DNA of 38,904 nt from contig JASJFT010000318.1 of NCBI GenBank assembly GCA_030770425.1, positions 1 to 38,904 on the forward strand. Reading direction: 5' to 3'. Under the pieces are notes generated by a model. That model ran no database searches and was not told where the DNA came from. It saw only the letters and a list, made by a program, of their open reading frames with translations. Of this stretch, positions 11,901-24,900 are shown one piece after another; the first letter of the stretch is position 1, and the number at the start of each line of letters is the position of its first letter. This stretch comes from Darksidea phi (lineage: Eukaryota; Ascomycota; Dothideomycetes; Pleosporales; Lentitheciaceae). The translations under genes were made by a program, and so were the position numbers.

Positions 11901-14900
11901 GGCTGTGGCATACATTTGTGCGCGGAGATTATTTCATCTATTGGTTATATCCTCATTCTGCGCGCGACTGTTGCCTCATGTACTTCGCCAGAGCAGGCAG
12001 ATACATGAGTAGGGACCATGGTTGAGAAGAGGAGAGAGATGGGTACATGATCGACCTACTGCGGACTCGACATATCATACTACCAGTTGCACATTCTGTC
12101 GCAAAAGAAAATCGTGGTCGGACTCCCGAAGTCATACTTGACCGTACCGACTCCAATCGTCGAATCTGTCGAAGAGTGTCAGTCTCTTACCTCATCGGGC
12201 GGCTCCTAGAATACTACCATTTAGGGATAGGAAGATTAGATGATCCATGGCCAAGTCTTGCTTTCGTCATGACGGCGCTATATCCTTCAGGCATGGACGG
12301 ACGTACTCTTCTTTAGCGAGCAACCTTCCTGCCTGTGTGGAATCTGATTATAAGGTCACATTCACAACTTGACTGGCCTTGCCGGACCCAAAGCGACGCT
12401 GTACCGCTATTTTTATCTCAACCGAGATAAATCAAGACAGCCATACGATAGCTCCGAGTGCGGCCTCAGCTGGTTCCGTTCTCAAAGTGCCCACGCAATT
12501 TCTCAACAGAAATCCGAACTATCGGTTCTTAGCCTTCCTCGCTTGCACAAAAAACTGCTGCAACTCGCAGACCTCGTCCAACGTTGGCCGCATGCAGACG
12601 TGTGCTTCATGTTTCTGTCACAAGGTTAAGACTGTGCAGCAGCTGGTGAGTCAGTATTTTCACTGCTGCAGTCGCTGTTGGTGAGTACACCGCATGTGAT
12701 AGTTTTATAGTTTTGCATCTCACATATACCCCCCATGAAGTTTTCTTGCCAGCACATATCAACATCGCTAGCCACTTAGCAGCTCTTCTAAGTGGCGCAT
12801 CTACTAACAACTGTTATATGTAGTGGACCGAACCGATCAGACATGCAGCTACATAATTCGAAACGTGGACATATAGCATGGGCGAATGCTCTAAGGTCAC
12901 GGAAATGGAACGGAGACCGGGGCCTGTTGCCGTACAACCAGGGTCCGAAATCATCCCCGGATAACTCTCTGTGCCATTGCCGCACTTGCTCCCGGAGCTG
13001 GCATGCCGTATGCTTTGCATGCAGCTCTCCTGCTGTGGTTGCAACGTTTACCCCTGCTTTCCCTGCGCGGTTGTCGCTTCTCCGCACTCCGCTTGATTCT
13101 GACTTTTACCAGATACTAACCCGCATTAGACCACACCCCTCAATTGATCTTCGAAACCTGGACGTTAAGCTCTCGAGTATTAGGTCTTACGCAACTTTCG
13201 GTGTAACCGCCATCGGCATATCTATTGGAACCTCCTAAGAACACTTTATGCCACCAACAAGGCCCGTCCACTGTTCTTATTCGAGATCTTCAAAGTCATG
13301 ACTGCCATCGATCTAGTCAACGCAACGCCTGAAGACAATATTGCGCTGTCGGTCCTCTCCGCATGAGGATAGAGAATCGCAAAACGTTCGCCATTTCACC
13401 ATTTACTTGGCAACACGGAGCAACGCAGCCCTAGACCCTCAGGTTCACTTCTCCCTGTCGGAAACCCCGCTACGTCAAGCAATGCCAATATGAGTGCTAG
13501 CTGTGGAATTATGCTTAGCAACCCAATCTTCAGATGAACCGTGGCCAACAGGATGGAGAGCATGAAGCGGAAAGCTTCTCGAACGTCTGAATTACCTCTG
13601 GCTGACAGGGCCGGCTCTCCATGATCCTGTACCTATATTTCGTCCATGTTAAAGACAGCCCCCTTGCAGATAAAGCTGCATCTAGCTGCCCGCTTTTGCG
13701 TGATGCGATCGGCCAAATCAGAGCCGCCGGACTCGCAGTCAGGATGAACCGTTCGTCTCATACGCCACCGCTATGCGTTTCAACAGATTTCCCCGCTGTC
13801 ACTATTATCTGCCGACTATAGCAGGTCCCTACATTTCATACCAGGCACTAACAATTAACTACCGGAGTCTGGGCCATCCCTCTTTAAAACATTGATTGCA
13901 CAAAGCTGGTCTATATCCGATTTCGGAAGCGAGGTACCGGCACGGATAGGCTGAACGAGCCCGCCGAAAACGTTCGATTACGAGCTCGCTGCAGTAGACA
14001 ACGCGCCGTTCAGAATGTCGAAGCTTTACTAGGAACAAATATCTCGCTAATGCTTGCAAGCCACATTCGCGCCTCGTCTAATCACATCGTAGAAGACGAG
14101 TAGCGTCTCCTCGCGTAGCCGACTGCAACCTATTTGAGTACGTACCGCAACACGGCGACCCTGAGATCTAGACGACCAGCATCTTCGGATTCGGAGGATT
14201 ACCTTAATGCGAACCATCGACCGAGAAGCGAGACTCAACCCGGACGACCATTATTTGCCCCACGTATAGGCCTCCAAGGATCTTATTGGATGATTTACGA
14301 CCTCCTCCACGAAAAGTCCACGGTTCTTATGGCCAGCTGGCGTGCACTGCATTAGCGGTCCGCAAACTACCGTCCGCAACGCCGGAACGAGACAGGTGTC
14401 ATGCACCTGCCGGGGAACGTCCGTCGTGATCTTCTTGCACCCGAGAGACAATACCGCCTTTTGTATCACTCGAATCTTACAGTACATACGCATGCATATC
14501 GCTTGCTCATCACCAGGCTCTGCATCCTGTCAGTCCTCATTCAGAGTATCGATCGTAACTCGCCATTTTCGTATCATTCATCAACAGCAGCCCTTGTCCA
14601 GGGTAGTCGATATCTGACCAAGCCATGACCTGGGATGCCCCGAGCACTCATATTGATAGCGGTATGTAACTATTTCGCGAGCAACCATCTATCGTGCTAT
14701 CACGAGGCAGTAGTGTGTGCAACTTGCTGCGCTGACCAGACGATGAGTTGATCGCACTGCCAATTCCAGCGGCAAAGGGGGAGGATGGACACACTCGCAA
14801 AATCATTGACTCACGTCTACGCGAGGGAGGAGCTCGGTTTGTGGCTGCCTCATCCCCTTCAGCGTGCATTCGTATCGCTGCATGGTAAGCAGCCTCATAC

Positions 14901-17900
14901 AGCGGGACGGCCCTCAGCCTTCGAAGACCGCCTCCGCCGGCGTAGTGAAGCCGTCCCGCTAAATGGCGAACGCCATTCGAGTACGTTGTCCGACTTTCTC
15001 GCCCGATTTGAAATACGCCCATCCATCTTGAAGCTTTCTTGGCCACGTTGCTCACCTATATCAGGCGTCTGATATAACTGTGGCTCATAGTACCAAGGCC
15101 CCTTCGACCGTTGTTTAGGCTAAATGCCCCGATCTGGCACCCAAAACGACCGCTGTGCAACTCGCAGTATACCTTTTCTGGACTGGAAGAGTTCCCCAAT
15201 CATCCGAATTATGAAATCGTGGCGAATCATATACCGAGAACGATCGTGTTAAAAGGTACTTCGAGGTACAAACCTCGACAGCGGCGAGACACCCATGAGC
15301 TGCAAGTCCAACCTCACATGGCTCTCATTCTTTCCCCACACTGTACGAGCGCAGATCCTGTCGCTCGCTTCTTCTTTTAGCGGGCTACAGATTGCTTCAA
15401 CGTTGTCGTCGCGTGTGAGCAGCGATCGTGGCCGCGCCACCATGTGCGCTTTTCGGTTTCGGTCGACGGACCGTTGCCCTCCTTAGTCGGGAACAGCAAA
15501 GGATGCGACGGTGTTTGCACACCCACTGCAAGCCTCAACGCCAGCCCGCACGCCATCAACACGAGTTAACCGCCAAGGCTTACCTGGATATGTTGTGGCA
15601 TCCCCCCCAAAACCCGCTCACGACGCTGGCGTAGGCTGAGCGTCAGGGTTCACATTGTCCGACCTCACCTCAATCAAAACCCTGTTCTAGAAGGTCCTCT
15701 AGCGTGGCGGCCTGCGGCGATCGCTGATACGTTGTCTGCAATCCTTCCTGGACATCTCCCGCTTAATCGGATCGACTCCCCCTCCTCAGTTCAACGCCGA
15801 CCTATCACCAACGTCAGAAAAAGCCCAGTTGATGTTTGGTTTAATTTCGACTCTTCAATCCTACGGCGTACGTTCGCGAGGATCCGCTGTCGACAACCCA
15901 CATGCATGCTGTACAAGTATTCTCCGCGTGCCCCTTTGAGCTGCGTCTGTGCCGCACTGCAGCGAGGTTGTGGGGTGCCCCTCGACTCAACCCAGGTTTC
16001 CTCGCTACTTTCATCTACCCAAATGAAGCACTCAATACTTGCCATCATTAAGACTGCCGTAAAGTGTGGAGAATGTGGAGGCCCGCCACAAGACAATATG
16101 GCAGGTGAAATGGGGTGATTCGGACATCCCGTGGCTAAACCTGCCTCCGCCGTACTGCGGTGTCACCATCGGATCTGCTCTTCCCTGGATCTCCCTTACG
16201 CAATACCGCAGGACCCCCGTTCGGGCGACGGATACGGGATGGGGTTCCGAAGTAGAAATGCAGGTGCGGTTTGCAAAGGGGCGGGTGAAGGAGTGCCGAA
16301 GCATCGATTGCTCGAAGCTTACATTTGCATTTGCGTTGAGCGTCATCGTGCCGACGAACGACGGGACGGTGATTGTCCAAGCCGTCTTAATGCGCCTGTG
16401 TTAAGCTGAAACTGGTTTATACCTAGTCAACCGACATAGCAAACCGACGGCGGACAGCGCACGTGCTGCAATCCGCCGTACAGGTTCAACATGTCATGAG
16501 ACTTTGACCGTACCTGGCTTCCACACTGCAGTGACAGCGGAGCAGTGGGCCAGTAGATGAAAGACGCGCAGCACCCAGAGTGGCAAGATTTGCGCTGCTC
16601 GCCCACAAAAATAACGAATCTGGGGTGCATTGCAGCGAACGACAAGCTGCATCACGCAGTGGTGCCGTATCCAAGTTTTTCACTCTTGCCATAGACGAGC
16701 ACACCACCACACCCAACCCGCCCTGCCAAGCCTCATATCTTTCGCGCAGGTGGCGGAGACGGGAGGCACCGCATTAGCGCTCATTCGAGCGTGGCGTGGA
16801 AGATGGTGTGCCGTCTTACTGCCTCGTTCGTTGCCCTCGTCCCAACAGAGCTCAACACGTGCGCCTGCAGCATGTCGTTTCGAGCATACCAGGGGATGGT
16901 GTTCGTTCGAGGGATACTGCCAAAAAAGCGAGCCAGTCTCGCAAGCCTGCGGTTTCAACATCGCTGGCCGGCAAGTAGATAGTCATCGGGACGATAAGAA
17001 GCGTGTCTCATTTGGAATAGACAATGGGGTGTGTGTGGAAATCTGGTAGCGGGACTGTGAGGCGTCTCAGGTGGGACTCTCCCAAGTACCAAGCTATCTC
17101 ACCCTTCGAATGCTGCAATCGCGAAAATCACATGCATCGCACAGCTTGCCTCTCTCCTCTCTTGCTTGCATTCGCGAATGCAAGCAGGCAGTGCAGACTC
17201 GGTTCCCGCCCAACTTTTCCCTCCTTTCTTTCTTTCTCGCTTGCCCCAGATCTTAGTCGGCGCATTCTATTGTAGCTCTCCAGCAGTCCCCACAAGCCCA
17301 TCTGCAATGTTTTCGCCTCCCTAGGAGCTACGACGGCCATATACCCAATATGGCTGAGCGGAGCGCATCCAGCTAACCCACAGCGCAATTTTCGGCTCTG
17401 CGGGCAGCCGTCGGTCGTCATGTCAGCATATGCCCATCCCGCCTCGCATCCTGCACCTATCCCCCCTCCACCCCATTGAGGGGCTGCGCCGTACGAGCGA
17501 TAATCTTGCTCGCTTGTGCGCGCTTACGCCGAGCAAGCATATCGATAGGAGCATAGGTACTCCGCATCGTGAGGGAAAAAAAGGGGTCGCGCCGGAGACA
17601 AGTGCATATGTGGTGTCAGTCACCGGTGCCGAACTGTTAGAGTTTGTCAAGGACGAGGGGTGGAGTACACACGATTTCTGAAACATTGTTCCTGGCCATA
17701 GTACCAGAGGCGATGAAACAGAAAGCGACGCGAGTCAAGTGTTGCTCAGCTGCCGTAGGCGACCGCCGAAAGTCGAGGCAGGCAGTAGGCTAGCTCTGTG
17801 CAAGTACTTTTGGTTGGATTCAGTTTCCCGAGTCAAGTTGCGTTACATTCCGCTCAAGTCGCGATTCAATGCGCTTCGATTAGTTTTGTTGATGCGTTGA

Positions 17901-18416
17901 GCCACATTTTTTTTTTCTTGTGTTATCGACATGTATTCTTATAATTGTCAAACTTAAAACTTTTTTTGGCGCCGCGCTGATGATGCTACGGTACGTGCAC
18001 TACGGACATGTTCGCGTTTACCAAGCTACGGCGATCCGAAGACGCATCCCGAGCCCAAATCCTTACTCCTGCTCTTAATGCCTTCACGAAGATAAATGCC
18101 CCACAATGCTAGTGCTGACCAACCCGCAACGGAAGGAAAAAAAAAAAAGACGCCTCGCTGTAACGGCAAAGCTAGTGGTATATCGATATGAAGCAAAAAG
18201 GAGAAATATCTTGGCGCAAAAAGGCTTTCCGATAAACCGCGCCGTGCATCCGATAAGAAAAAGAAAAACAGCTAGACTACTTTGTTCAGCGTAGGTGTAG
18301 CGCCCCGCCGGTATCCAATCCAAACCCAAGTAGAGTGCCACCAACGTAGGGATAATTAATAGTCATGAAAGCCCAACCAAAAACGCCGCAAAGACCCAGG
18401 GTAAACTTCATCTACT
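8901..18416. other. Long gene-poor tract of balanced composition
   Basis: About 9.5 kb near 50% GC contains only short overlapping frames on both strands. None has a recognisable motif, consistent codon pattern or credible exon chain. Occasional protein-like runs (around 11,200-12,700 on the plus strand) change frame and hit stops often, which would fit very old coding or mobile-element remnants. I could not name any family. T-rich and CTTT-rich low-complexity patches lie near 17,220-17,245 and 17,905-17,920. Confidence 0.45.
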
Positions 18417-18518
18417 ATGGCCACCCAACCATCCGCAAGACCGTGCCCACCGGAGGCGGAGAAAAGGAAGAAGAGGAGTGAAACTAAAGCTGTTGCTGAA
18501 CCAAAGAAGCAGAAATAA
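18417..18518 (+). CDS. Possible 33-codon basic micro-ORF downstream of xlnR
   Basis: An ATG in a strong context (CTATGGCC) opens a 33-residue frame that is very rich in Lys, Arg, Glu and Pro, with clusters such as EKRKKRSE and PKKQK that look like nuclear-localisation or nucleolar tails. It is convergent with xlnR and lies in what should be its 3' flank. It is too short to prove from one sequence. It may be chance, or an exon of a larger transcript. Confidence 0.15.
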   Translation: MATQPSARPCPPEAEKRKKRSETKAVAEPKKQK

Positions 18519-18619
18519 GAAGCGTTTTACAAAGGTGGTATGTCGAAGGATAAACTTGGTGTGCAGCGAAGTATTTTGGTGAGTCACGAGCCCGGACAGC
18601 AAGGAAGTAGCTGCAGTGC

Positions 18620-21600
18620 TTAGAGTGCGAGGCCGGTGCCATCACCACTCCAGCGGTACAAGCTCAACATCTCTCTGCGGCGCAGCTGCGCAAACTCAGC
18701 ATGTTCATCCATGCCTCGTCCACGCACCTGCTGCAAAGCCGAGCGCATGACCTTCCGGAAATTTCTCTGCGGTGTTTGGTCAGCCAGCATGATCGCATCA
18801 CCATCATCTCGGAAAATATTGAAGGATGCAGGGACTGAAACGGCATAGTTGAGGCTGAATGCGGCAAGGGCGCGTTCTCATACGGGTAATTTTGCTGCAT
18901 TGTACGAGAGTTTTGCGCTTACCTGGTATTCGGTATTCAGAGTGACGATGCATGCTTCATGCGCGCGCACGATCGTCTCGCAGGCTTTGACGACGTTGGG
19001 GTTGGCTTCGCCTTGCAGTTTGTCGGCTATGAGGAGCAGGAGGAAGCTTCCCTGGAGCAGGTAGATGCCGAAGAACTAGCCGAACGGTTAGCATTGCATG
19101 TGGCAAGTGAGGGTGGAACATACGAATGGCATGAAGGAAAGATCCGGGTCGAGCTCAAGGATCTCATTGAGAGCCTCGGCGGCTGATACGGCGTGTCCAG
19201 TCGCGTCAATGAAGCTCTGCGAGGAAATCCACAGATCATTGTCGTCGAGCAGCGAAATCGGATCCCACTTGCCGTTAAGCAAGATGTGCAGCGTGTGCAT
19301 GATATGCGTGCCGTAGGCGACCACAATCTTTGCCCGCATAAGCGACTCTTGAGCTCTGGTAGTCGTGGAGTTGACAGAACGCGCCGAGGGCGTCCCTGGG
19401 TGAATTGGCTCGTGAGCCTCCGCATTCGCCTCATTGATAGCTCTTGCCTTCAGTTCCTGAAGCGATTGGCCGTAAGCCTCCAATTGCCGAGTGATTTCGA
19501 CCGCGTGGTCGTCCCAATTCGTCTTGGAACCGAATCGGGGGTGGTTGCGAGCGTGGTGAACTTCGACAATCTCTCCGAGAATGGTCATCAGAGGTAGGAA
19601 AAATCCGAAAATGGAGTGTCCGGTGCACTCATATATTGGGCCTCGTCGAACGGTGGTATCTGAGAATGATTGAGCGGAGTCCCTGTAAAATTCGCCGGCT
19701 TGCCATACGCTGTCATTGACCGGTGTCAAGAGATCACTGCACTCAATATCGAGCAGTGACAATGGTCGGTTGTAGCACAGGGCCAAGTGCCTGTCTACAG
19801 TGTACAGCATCCACCAAACACGTCTACGTTCCTCTCGCTGCTCCTCAGTGAGGTTCATCGGGCCGTTCTGCCCATTCGATTGCTGGTGCTCGATATCGAC
19901 CTCGCCGGGCGCATCCGCCTCCTCCTCGGGTGGTGGTGTGACGGGAACCTCTTTGCCAAGTTTGAGTTCCCTTGCTAAGCTCCATGCCGCGTTCCACCAG
20001 CGGAGTGATGCAGCCTTGTATTCGCTTGCCGAGATTACACAGGCTAAGTGTGCATACGTTATTATATCGTCGATGCCTCCTGGTGCGCCGGCCGAATTGA
20101 CTGCGTATTGACTCCGTTGCCAGATGCGTTGTGGCTGAGCAGGGTCAAACTGCTGGTGGTCTGGTAGGCCCAGCTCGCCGTCATGCGTCGGTATGCCGAA
20201 GTTGTTCATCGTTGCACCAGAACTGTACGTCGGGCTCGCATCTTCGCTTGCGGACTGGTGGACGAGGGGTTTTAGGAGCCCTATCGTAAGGTTGATGAGC
20301 TTCTCGGAGAGCTGGCTACGGGCCGAAGGCGATGAAGCCAAGTAGGGCGACTCGCTTGTCAAACATCCAATCCAGAGCATGCTGGCGAGCAAGGCCGGGC
20401 TACACGCACGCGGGTGGTCCTGTCGCAAGAACGACTCCTTTCGGAAGACGTAACCGAGTACATAGGGGCTGACCGGTTGCATGAAGGCGGATGATGAGCT
20501 CTGGAAATAGAGCTCTAGCAAATCGCATGCTAGTGATAGTGGCATGATGTTCGTCAGGTGGGGCACCAATGGCTGCAATACAGGATATCGTAACTGTTGC
20601 GGCGCGTTCGGGGGCGGTGCGCCGGCGTACATGGTCGTTGACGGCGAAGGCAGCGAGAGCCATCCCGGTGAGCCAGAAACCGGCGAAGTTCCGATATAGC
20701 CAGGCAAAGGTGACTCTGCGGGGGGCATCCTGTAGGCGCTCGATGGCCCTTGAGCACTCTGGGGACTCATCATATCGTAGGGGCTATTGGCGTATTCGGA
20801 CATGTTGGAAGGGATTATCGGATGCATGCCATTCTGGATCATCGGGTGCGGCGATTGATGCAACATGTTGCGGTTGAAGTCGTCTATTGAAGCGTATTCG
20901 GGGATCGAGCTGTGCATCGGTAGGCCCTGAGTCTGGATTCGCGGCGGCGGCATTGGGTGGTGCATGCCTTCGCTGGAGCCCAGCTGGTTCTCGTCTATGG
21001 CGCTCATGCTCATCGTTCTCGAGATGGGGGTTTGGTACATGGCCGCACCCTCCATGTCCCGAGTCGTGACCATGCTGGCTGAACGACCTTGGGGTTGAAG
21101 GCTAGGCGGGGGCAGCTCAGGTAGCGGCCGTTGGCCCTCTGGCATCCCGTCACTCGGTGAGCTCTTGTCAGCTTTCGAATCCTCAGGGAGGCCGGTGCTG
21201 CGTGATTGTGGGCTGCCAGACGCCGAGTCGCCTGACGGAGGAGCTGCGCCATTTGCCGATGCTGCTGCAGCCGCAGCTTGTTGCTGGGCGATGCTACTGC
21301 GAATTAGCAAGCGTTTAGGATTGTAGTTGTACGCTGAGGATACGGACTCTTTCCGACTAGCTTTCCTAACGGGTACAGGTTAGCAGAGGTCTCAGAGGCG
21401 GCTGTACCCAGGTTGCTCACCCTCGTTTCTTGCGTTCTCGCATGTACTCGCATGTCAGGCCGAATTCTATCATCGTTAGCGTTGTTTTTGCTTTTGACAG
21501 CGCCACAGCTGTCAAACCCGCTTGGTGGAGCGTGGTGTAACGAACCTATACAATGCGCACACTTAGGCGAACGTTAGCTGTACTCATCACAACGTCGATG

Positions 21601-21991
21601 GAATACTCACGGGTGCCTTTCCATCACACTTGGTCCGTAACTGGTTGCATTGGTCACACGCCCGACTGATTCTGCGTCGCACCGGCCCTGCACTTGCCGC
21701 ACCGCGCGCTCGCTCGTGGAGCATTGCGTCTCTCTGGTTGCGAGGAGCTGCAGCCAGAGGGCCGCCGGCGTAGGGCATGCGGCTGTGTTGCTTCAGCATG
21801 CTCTTTCCGTTGGGCAGCACATGTCGATTGTGGTGGAATTGCAGAGCATACTGCGAGGTATGGGCCAGCGTGTCGAGCGGCGACGGGCCCATATGCTGCG
21901 CAGCGAGATGGTGCTGGTGCTGATCGACCATGCCCGGCGTGGGGAGATGGCTGAAGGCGGGCGGGTATTGGTGGAGACTTGTCGACATCAT
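18620..21991 (-). CDS. xlnR: XlnR/Xyr1-type Zn2Cys6 transcriptional activator of xylanases and cellulases
   Basis: I rebuilt seven exons on the minus strand: 21991-21611, 21561-21546, 21466-21421, 21365-21348, 21296-19124, 19075-18923 and 18766-18620, for 977 residues, the normal XlnR size. The Zn2Cys6 cluster starts at residue 112 with [15 protein letters not shown] 16-nt exon supplies CAHC and the next exon the last cysteine, giving the CX2CX6CX5CX2CX6C spacing followed by the basic RERKKRGKAS linker typical of XlnR. A Gln/Ala run, a Pro/Ser-rich region, the fungal-specific transcription factor domain and the conserved C-terminus ([13 protein letters not shown]) follow. The family binds GGCTAA-type sites and, when induced by xylose or xylo-oligomers, switches on xylanolytic and cellulolytic genes. 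The 51-nt intron 21297-21347 is in frame and stop-free, so its removal is inferred from family similarity. An in-frame ATG at 22210 would add 73 residues of leader-like sequence. Confidence 0.93.
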
Positions 21992-24900
21992 TGTCCTAGC
22001 GTTGTCGGTGGCCTCGGCCACAACTACACCTCTCGACAGCAGTGGATGGGGCTCAATGGCGGCGGTGTTGGGATCAAGGCGGGAGGAGATATGCGAGACG
22101 AGGTGGCAGCAGTCGAACGAGTACTGGTGAGATGTGGAGGGTCGAGGTATGCTCAGCGCCGGGCTGGGGAAGGATGTCGTCAATTGTATGATGCAGGTCG
22201 AGTGGTCCACGCTGCTCTTTTGGCTCGCTGCGGTGTGCCTGGGTACAATATAGGTAGCTGCCGGCCGATGCTGCCTCCGCCTTAAGACTTTGCCTTAGTG
22301 GAGACCGCGGGGTATAGCAGCACCGTCTGCGGGTGCTTGGAGGTGCAGGGTGTGGCCAATACCGGATGGCAAGGGCAGAAGCGTCCCATCTCCGGGTCCG
22401 GCTGCGTCTCGCGTCAGAAGTCTCTGGGCCACATGGGCTGCTTCGCAAACGAGATGGACGGTTCTGTGCGCTGGGTTCGAGCCAAGGTGCTCTGCTGCCG
22501 TTCCCCCCAGTCATCACGCCTCAGGCCCTTTGGCCCCTTGGCCATCCGGGCCCCCCCTGTGTTGAGCGCAACGCTTCCACGTTAAGCACAGGGCACGAAG
22601 CCGCTGGATCGGCGGTGCCGCGAGCTTGAGCGGATGCACCCCAACTGCTCGCCGCGGACTAGACCTGTAATCTAAAGGGATATTGGGCTGGTGCGTGCGA
22701 TGCTGGCCCTATATCCGACCGTCTTAAGAGGAGGCGCCGTACCGATGCCGGCTCGATGTACCCTTTTGTACCCCTAGAACCGCCATACCACCACAAGGCC
22801 TGCGCTCCACGGCCTGGGCGATCAAGAAACAATTGCATCGTGATTGGCGCACTCCTGCGTGCGTCTGCCAGCACCACGGCCGCTGCTGATGGCACGGGAC
22901 CTCACGTCTCCACCCACGCGCCGCCGGCCACTGTACCCTCCCAGTACAGGTCCTCCGCATCCTCGAACAGCGTCAACCAAGGTGCTGTTCCTAGCCTGCG
23001 ACGCGCCTGGCCGCGATTCATGGCCACCGTTGCTCGCCACCTGCCGGTCATACTGCATCCCGGTGAACAATCCATCCCACCAGCCATCCGCCGCCAGCCT
23101 GTGCGGATCAGCCTTTCATCCAGAATTCTACCAAAAGAAGCCGGCGAGCATGAATCAATGCCCGTGATGCGCAGGCGCCATCGGCATCAAAGGCCTTCTA
23201 AAACACCTCCCCGCAATCGTGGCCGCGACCAGGGACTCTGGGGAATTGACGGGGCGCCGACCCCAGAAACGAATCGCTTTCGCAAAGCTCCGGGGGTTGC
23301 GCATGATAATGCCCTCCACTATCGTCTCGGTAATGCAGGTTATGAGGGCCTCCGCGGTATGATCCCACTAGCTTTGGGAGGGCTGGCGGCGCAAGCCGAG
23401 GTCTATAGTAAGCGCTGCTATGATATAAAGTCCAAACGAGAGGGTACGGCACGGCCATGTCAGCGTGCCTGGTCCAGCCCGTACTGCGGCCCAGTGGCCG
23501 AGGAGCTGCAGACGGCCTGCGCTAGGAACCCACCCCTCCGTCTGGACGGCGCGAGCTTCTCCGCCCATGATAATGGTAGCCTGATGGCCGTGTCTAACGA
23601 CGATGAGGTTACTTTGCCATGATCTCGTGCAGGCCATGCCCGGCTTGCTCGTGACTCAGTTACCGTGTAAGGGCACATCGTTAGATTGGTCTGCGCACCT
23701 GTCAGGCCAGTGCGGATCGCTCCGCTTTTTTCAACGGGCAGGCTTTTCCACCATGCCCCATTCACTACAGCGCACTCTTGACAGCTTGGCAGCCTGCGCC
23801 GCAGGAACAGGCATCGGGCTCTCGAAAGGATATCTTGGTCGTTGGCTAGCATATCCCTCCGGACGATCAACAACGCAGCTGGGTAATCGTCAGGAAGGCG
23901 AAGGCGATTTCATCAACTCGTTAGGGTAACCATCCCCATGGCCCAAGCAAAGGCTGGCTTCCGACAAATCCATCGTCATGGACCAGGGTACAAGGCGCGA
24001 TAGCATAACTTTGTGAAGGAAATATGAAGGACGGGAGTTCATGAAGCGTATGAAATGTGAGTCGGATGACATCGGAGATCTGCTTAGCCAGCATCTGGGA
24101 GAGGCGCCGGGCGCAGAGCACGAGTTCGTACCTCAAACCGCTTCGGGAACGGGTGCATTTCTCCGTTGGCCTCACAAGCGACCCTGAGGTGTGCCGTTCA
24201 TGGTAGGAGTGCTGGGAGCTCCTTGCAAGGGCGCTCAATAGACTGCTTCGCAAGCGTCGGTAAAGCGGCAGACGAACCGGACAGCAAGATTTTGGACCAT
24301 TCAATTCTCAACCACTGAGACGTTCGATCCACCCACCATGGGCAACAAAAGGCTGTTACGCCAGCGGCCGCCGAGGATCGCTCTCGATCCTGCCAGTTAC
24401 TCGGTCTATACCTCAAAGTTGCTAGCGCGTAGATATCGCTTCGCGACGTAACGGGTTACGGGCGAGTGCGAGTAGCGTGCTAAAACCTGCATTACTTTTC
24501 GACCAATAGTAATTTTGGAATATTTGGGTCGTCCGGGCTCCCGTTTTGCCACTACGCTTGCATTATGCATTCGATGCTGCCTGTGCAGTAGTCAGTTACG
24601 AGCTTGCCGTTGCCGTCAAGCAGTCTCACCATAATTGCCAGAAGTACGGCTCTCCACGATGAGTAAAGCCGGGCGGATATGAAGATGCCACCGACCTCAA
24701 TGGACGTACAGTGAGGACGTCTACCCTTGGGGGCCATTGTCTCGCCCGCTCGCGCGGTCGCGGAGAACTCTGAGGCCCCCAGTAGCCGCTTTAGGAAGGT
24801 CTTGCTCAGCGATAAAACTGGGACTGACCGCTGGCTGACTGCGCCCACCACTGCACCGAACCATGGAAATCGTTTCGTGTTTGCTTCTGGGCTCGCTGAA

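Noticed and set aside
11740..12700. Protein-like runs that could be a LINE-type endonuclease or other mobile-element remnant
   Set aside because: Frames change repeatedly and no diagnostic endonuclease or reverse-transcriptase motif is visible.
12960..13060. SLCHCRTC-like stretch resembling the cysteine motif of GFA/CENP-V enzymes
   Set aside because: Only one short motif matches; neither flank fits the family and no exon chain could be built.
22420..22500. GGGTTCGAGCC resembling a tRNA B box
   Set aside because: The flanking bases do not form a T-stem or acceptor stem. Other GTTCGA/GTTCAA occurrences that I checked also failed.
22756..23622. 288-codon plus-strand frame
   Set aside because: It lies in GC-rich DNA where several frames are open; the translation is Arg/Pro/Ala-rich without domains, signal or splice support.
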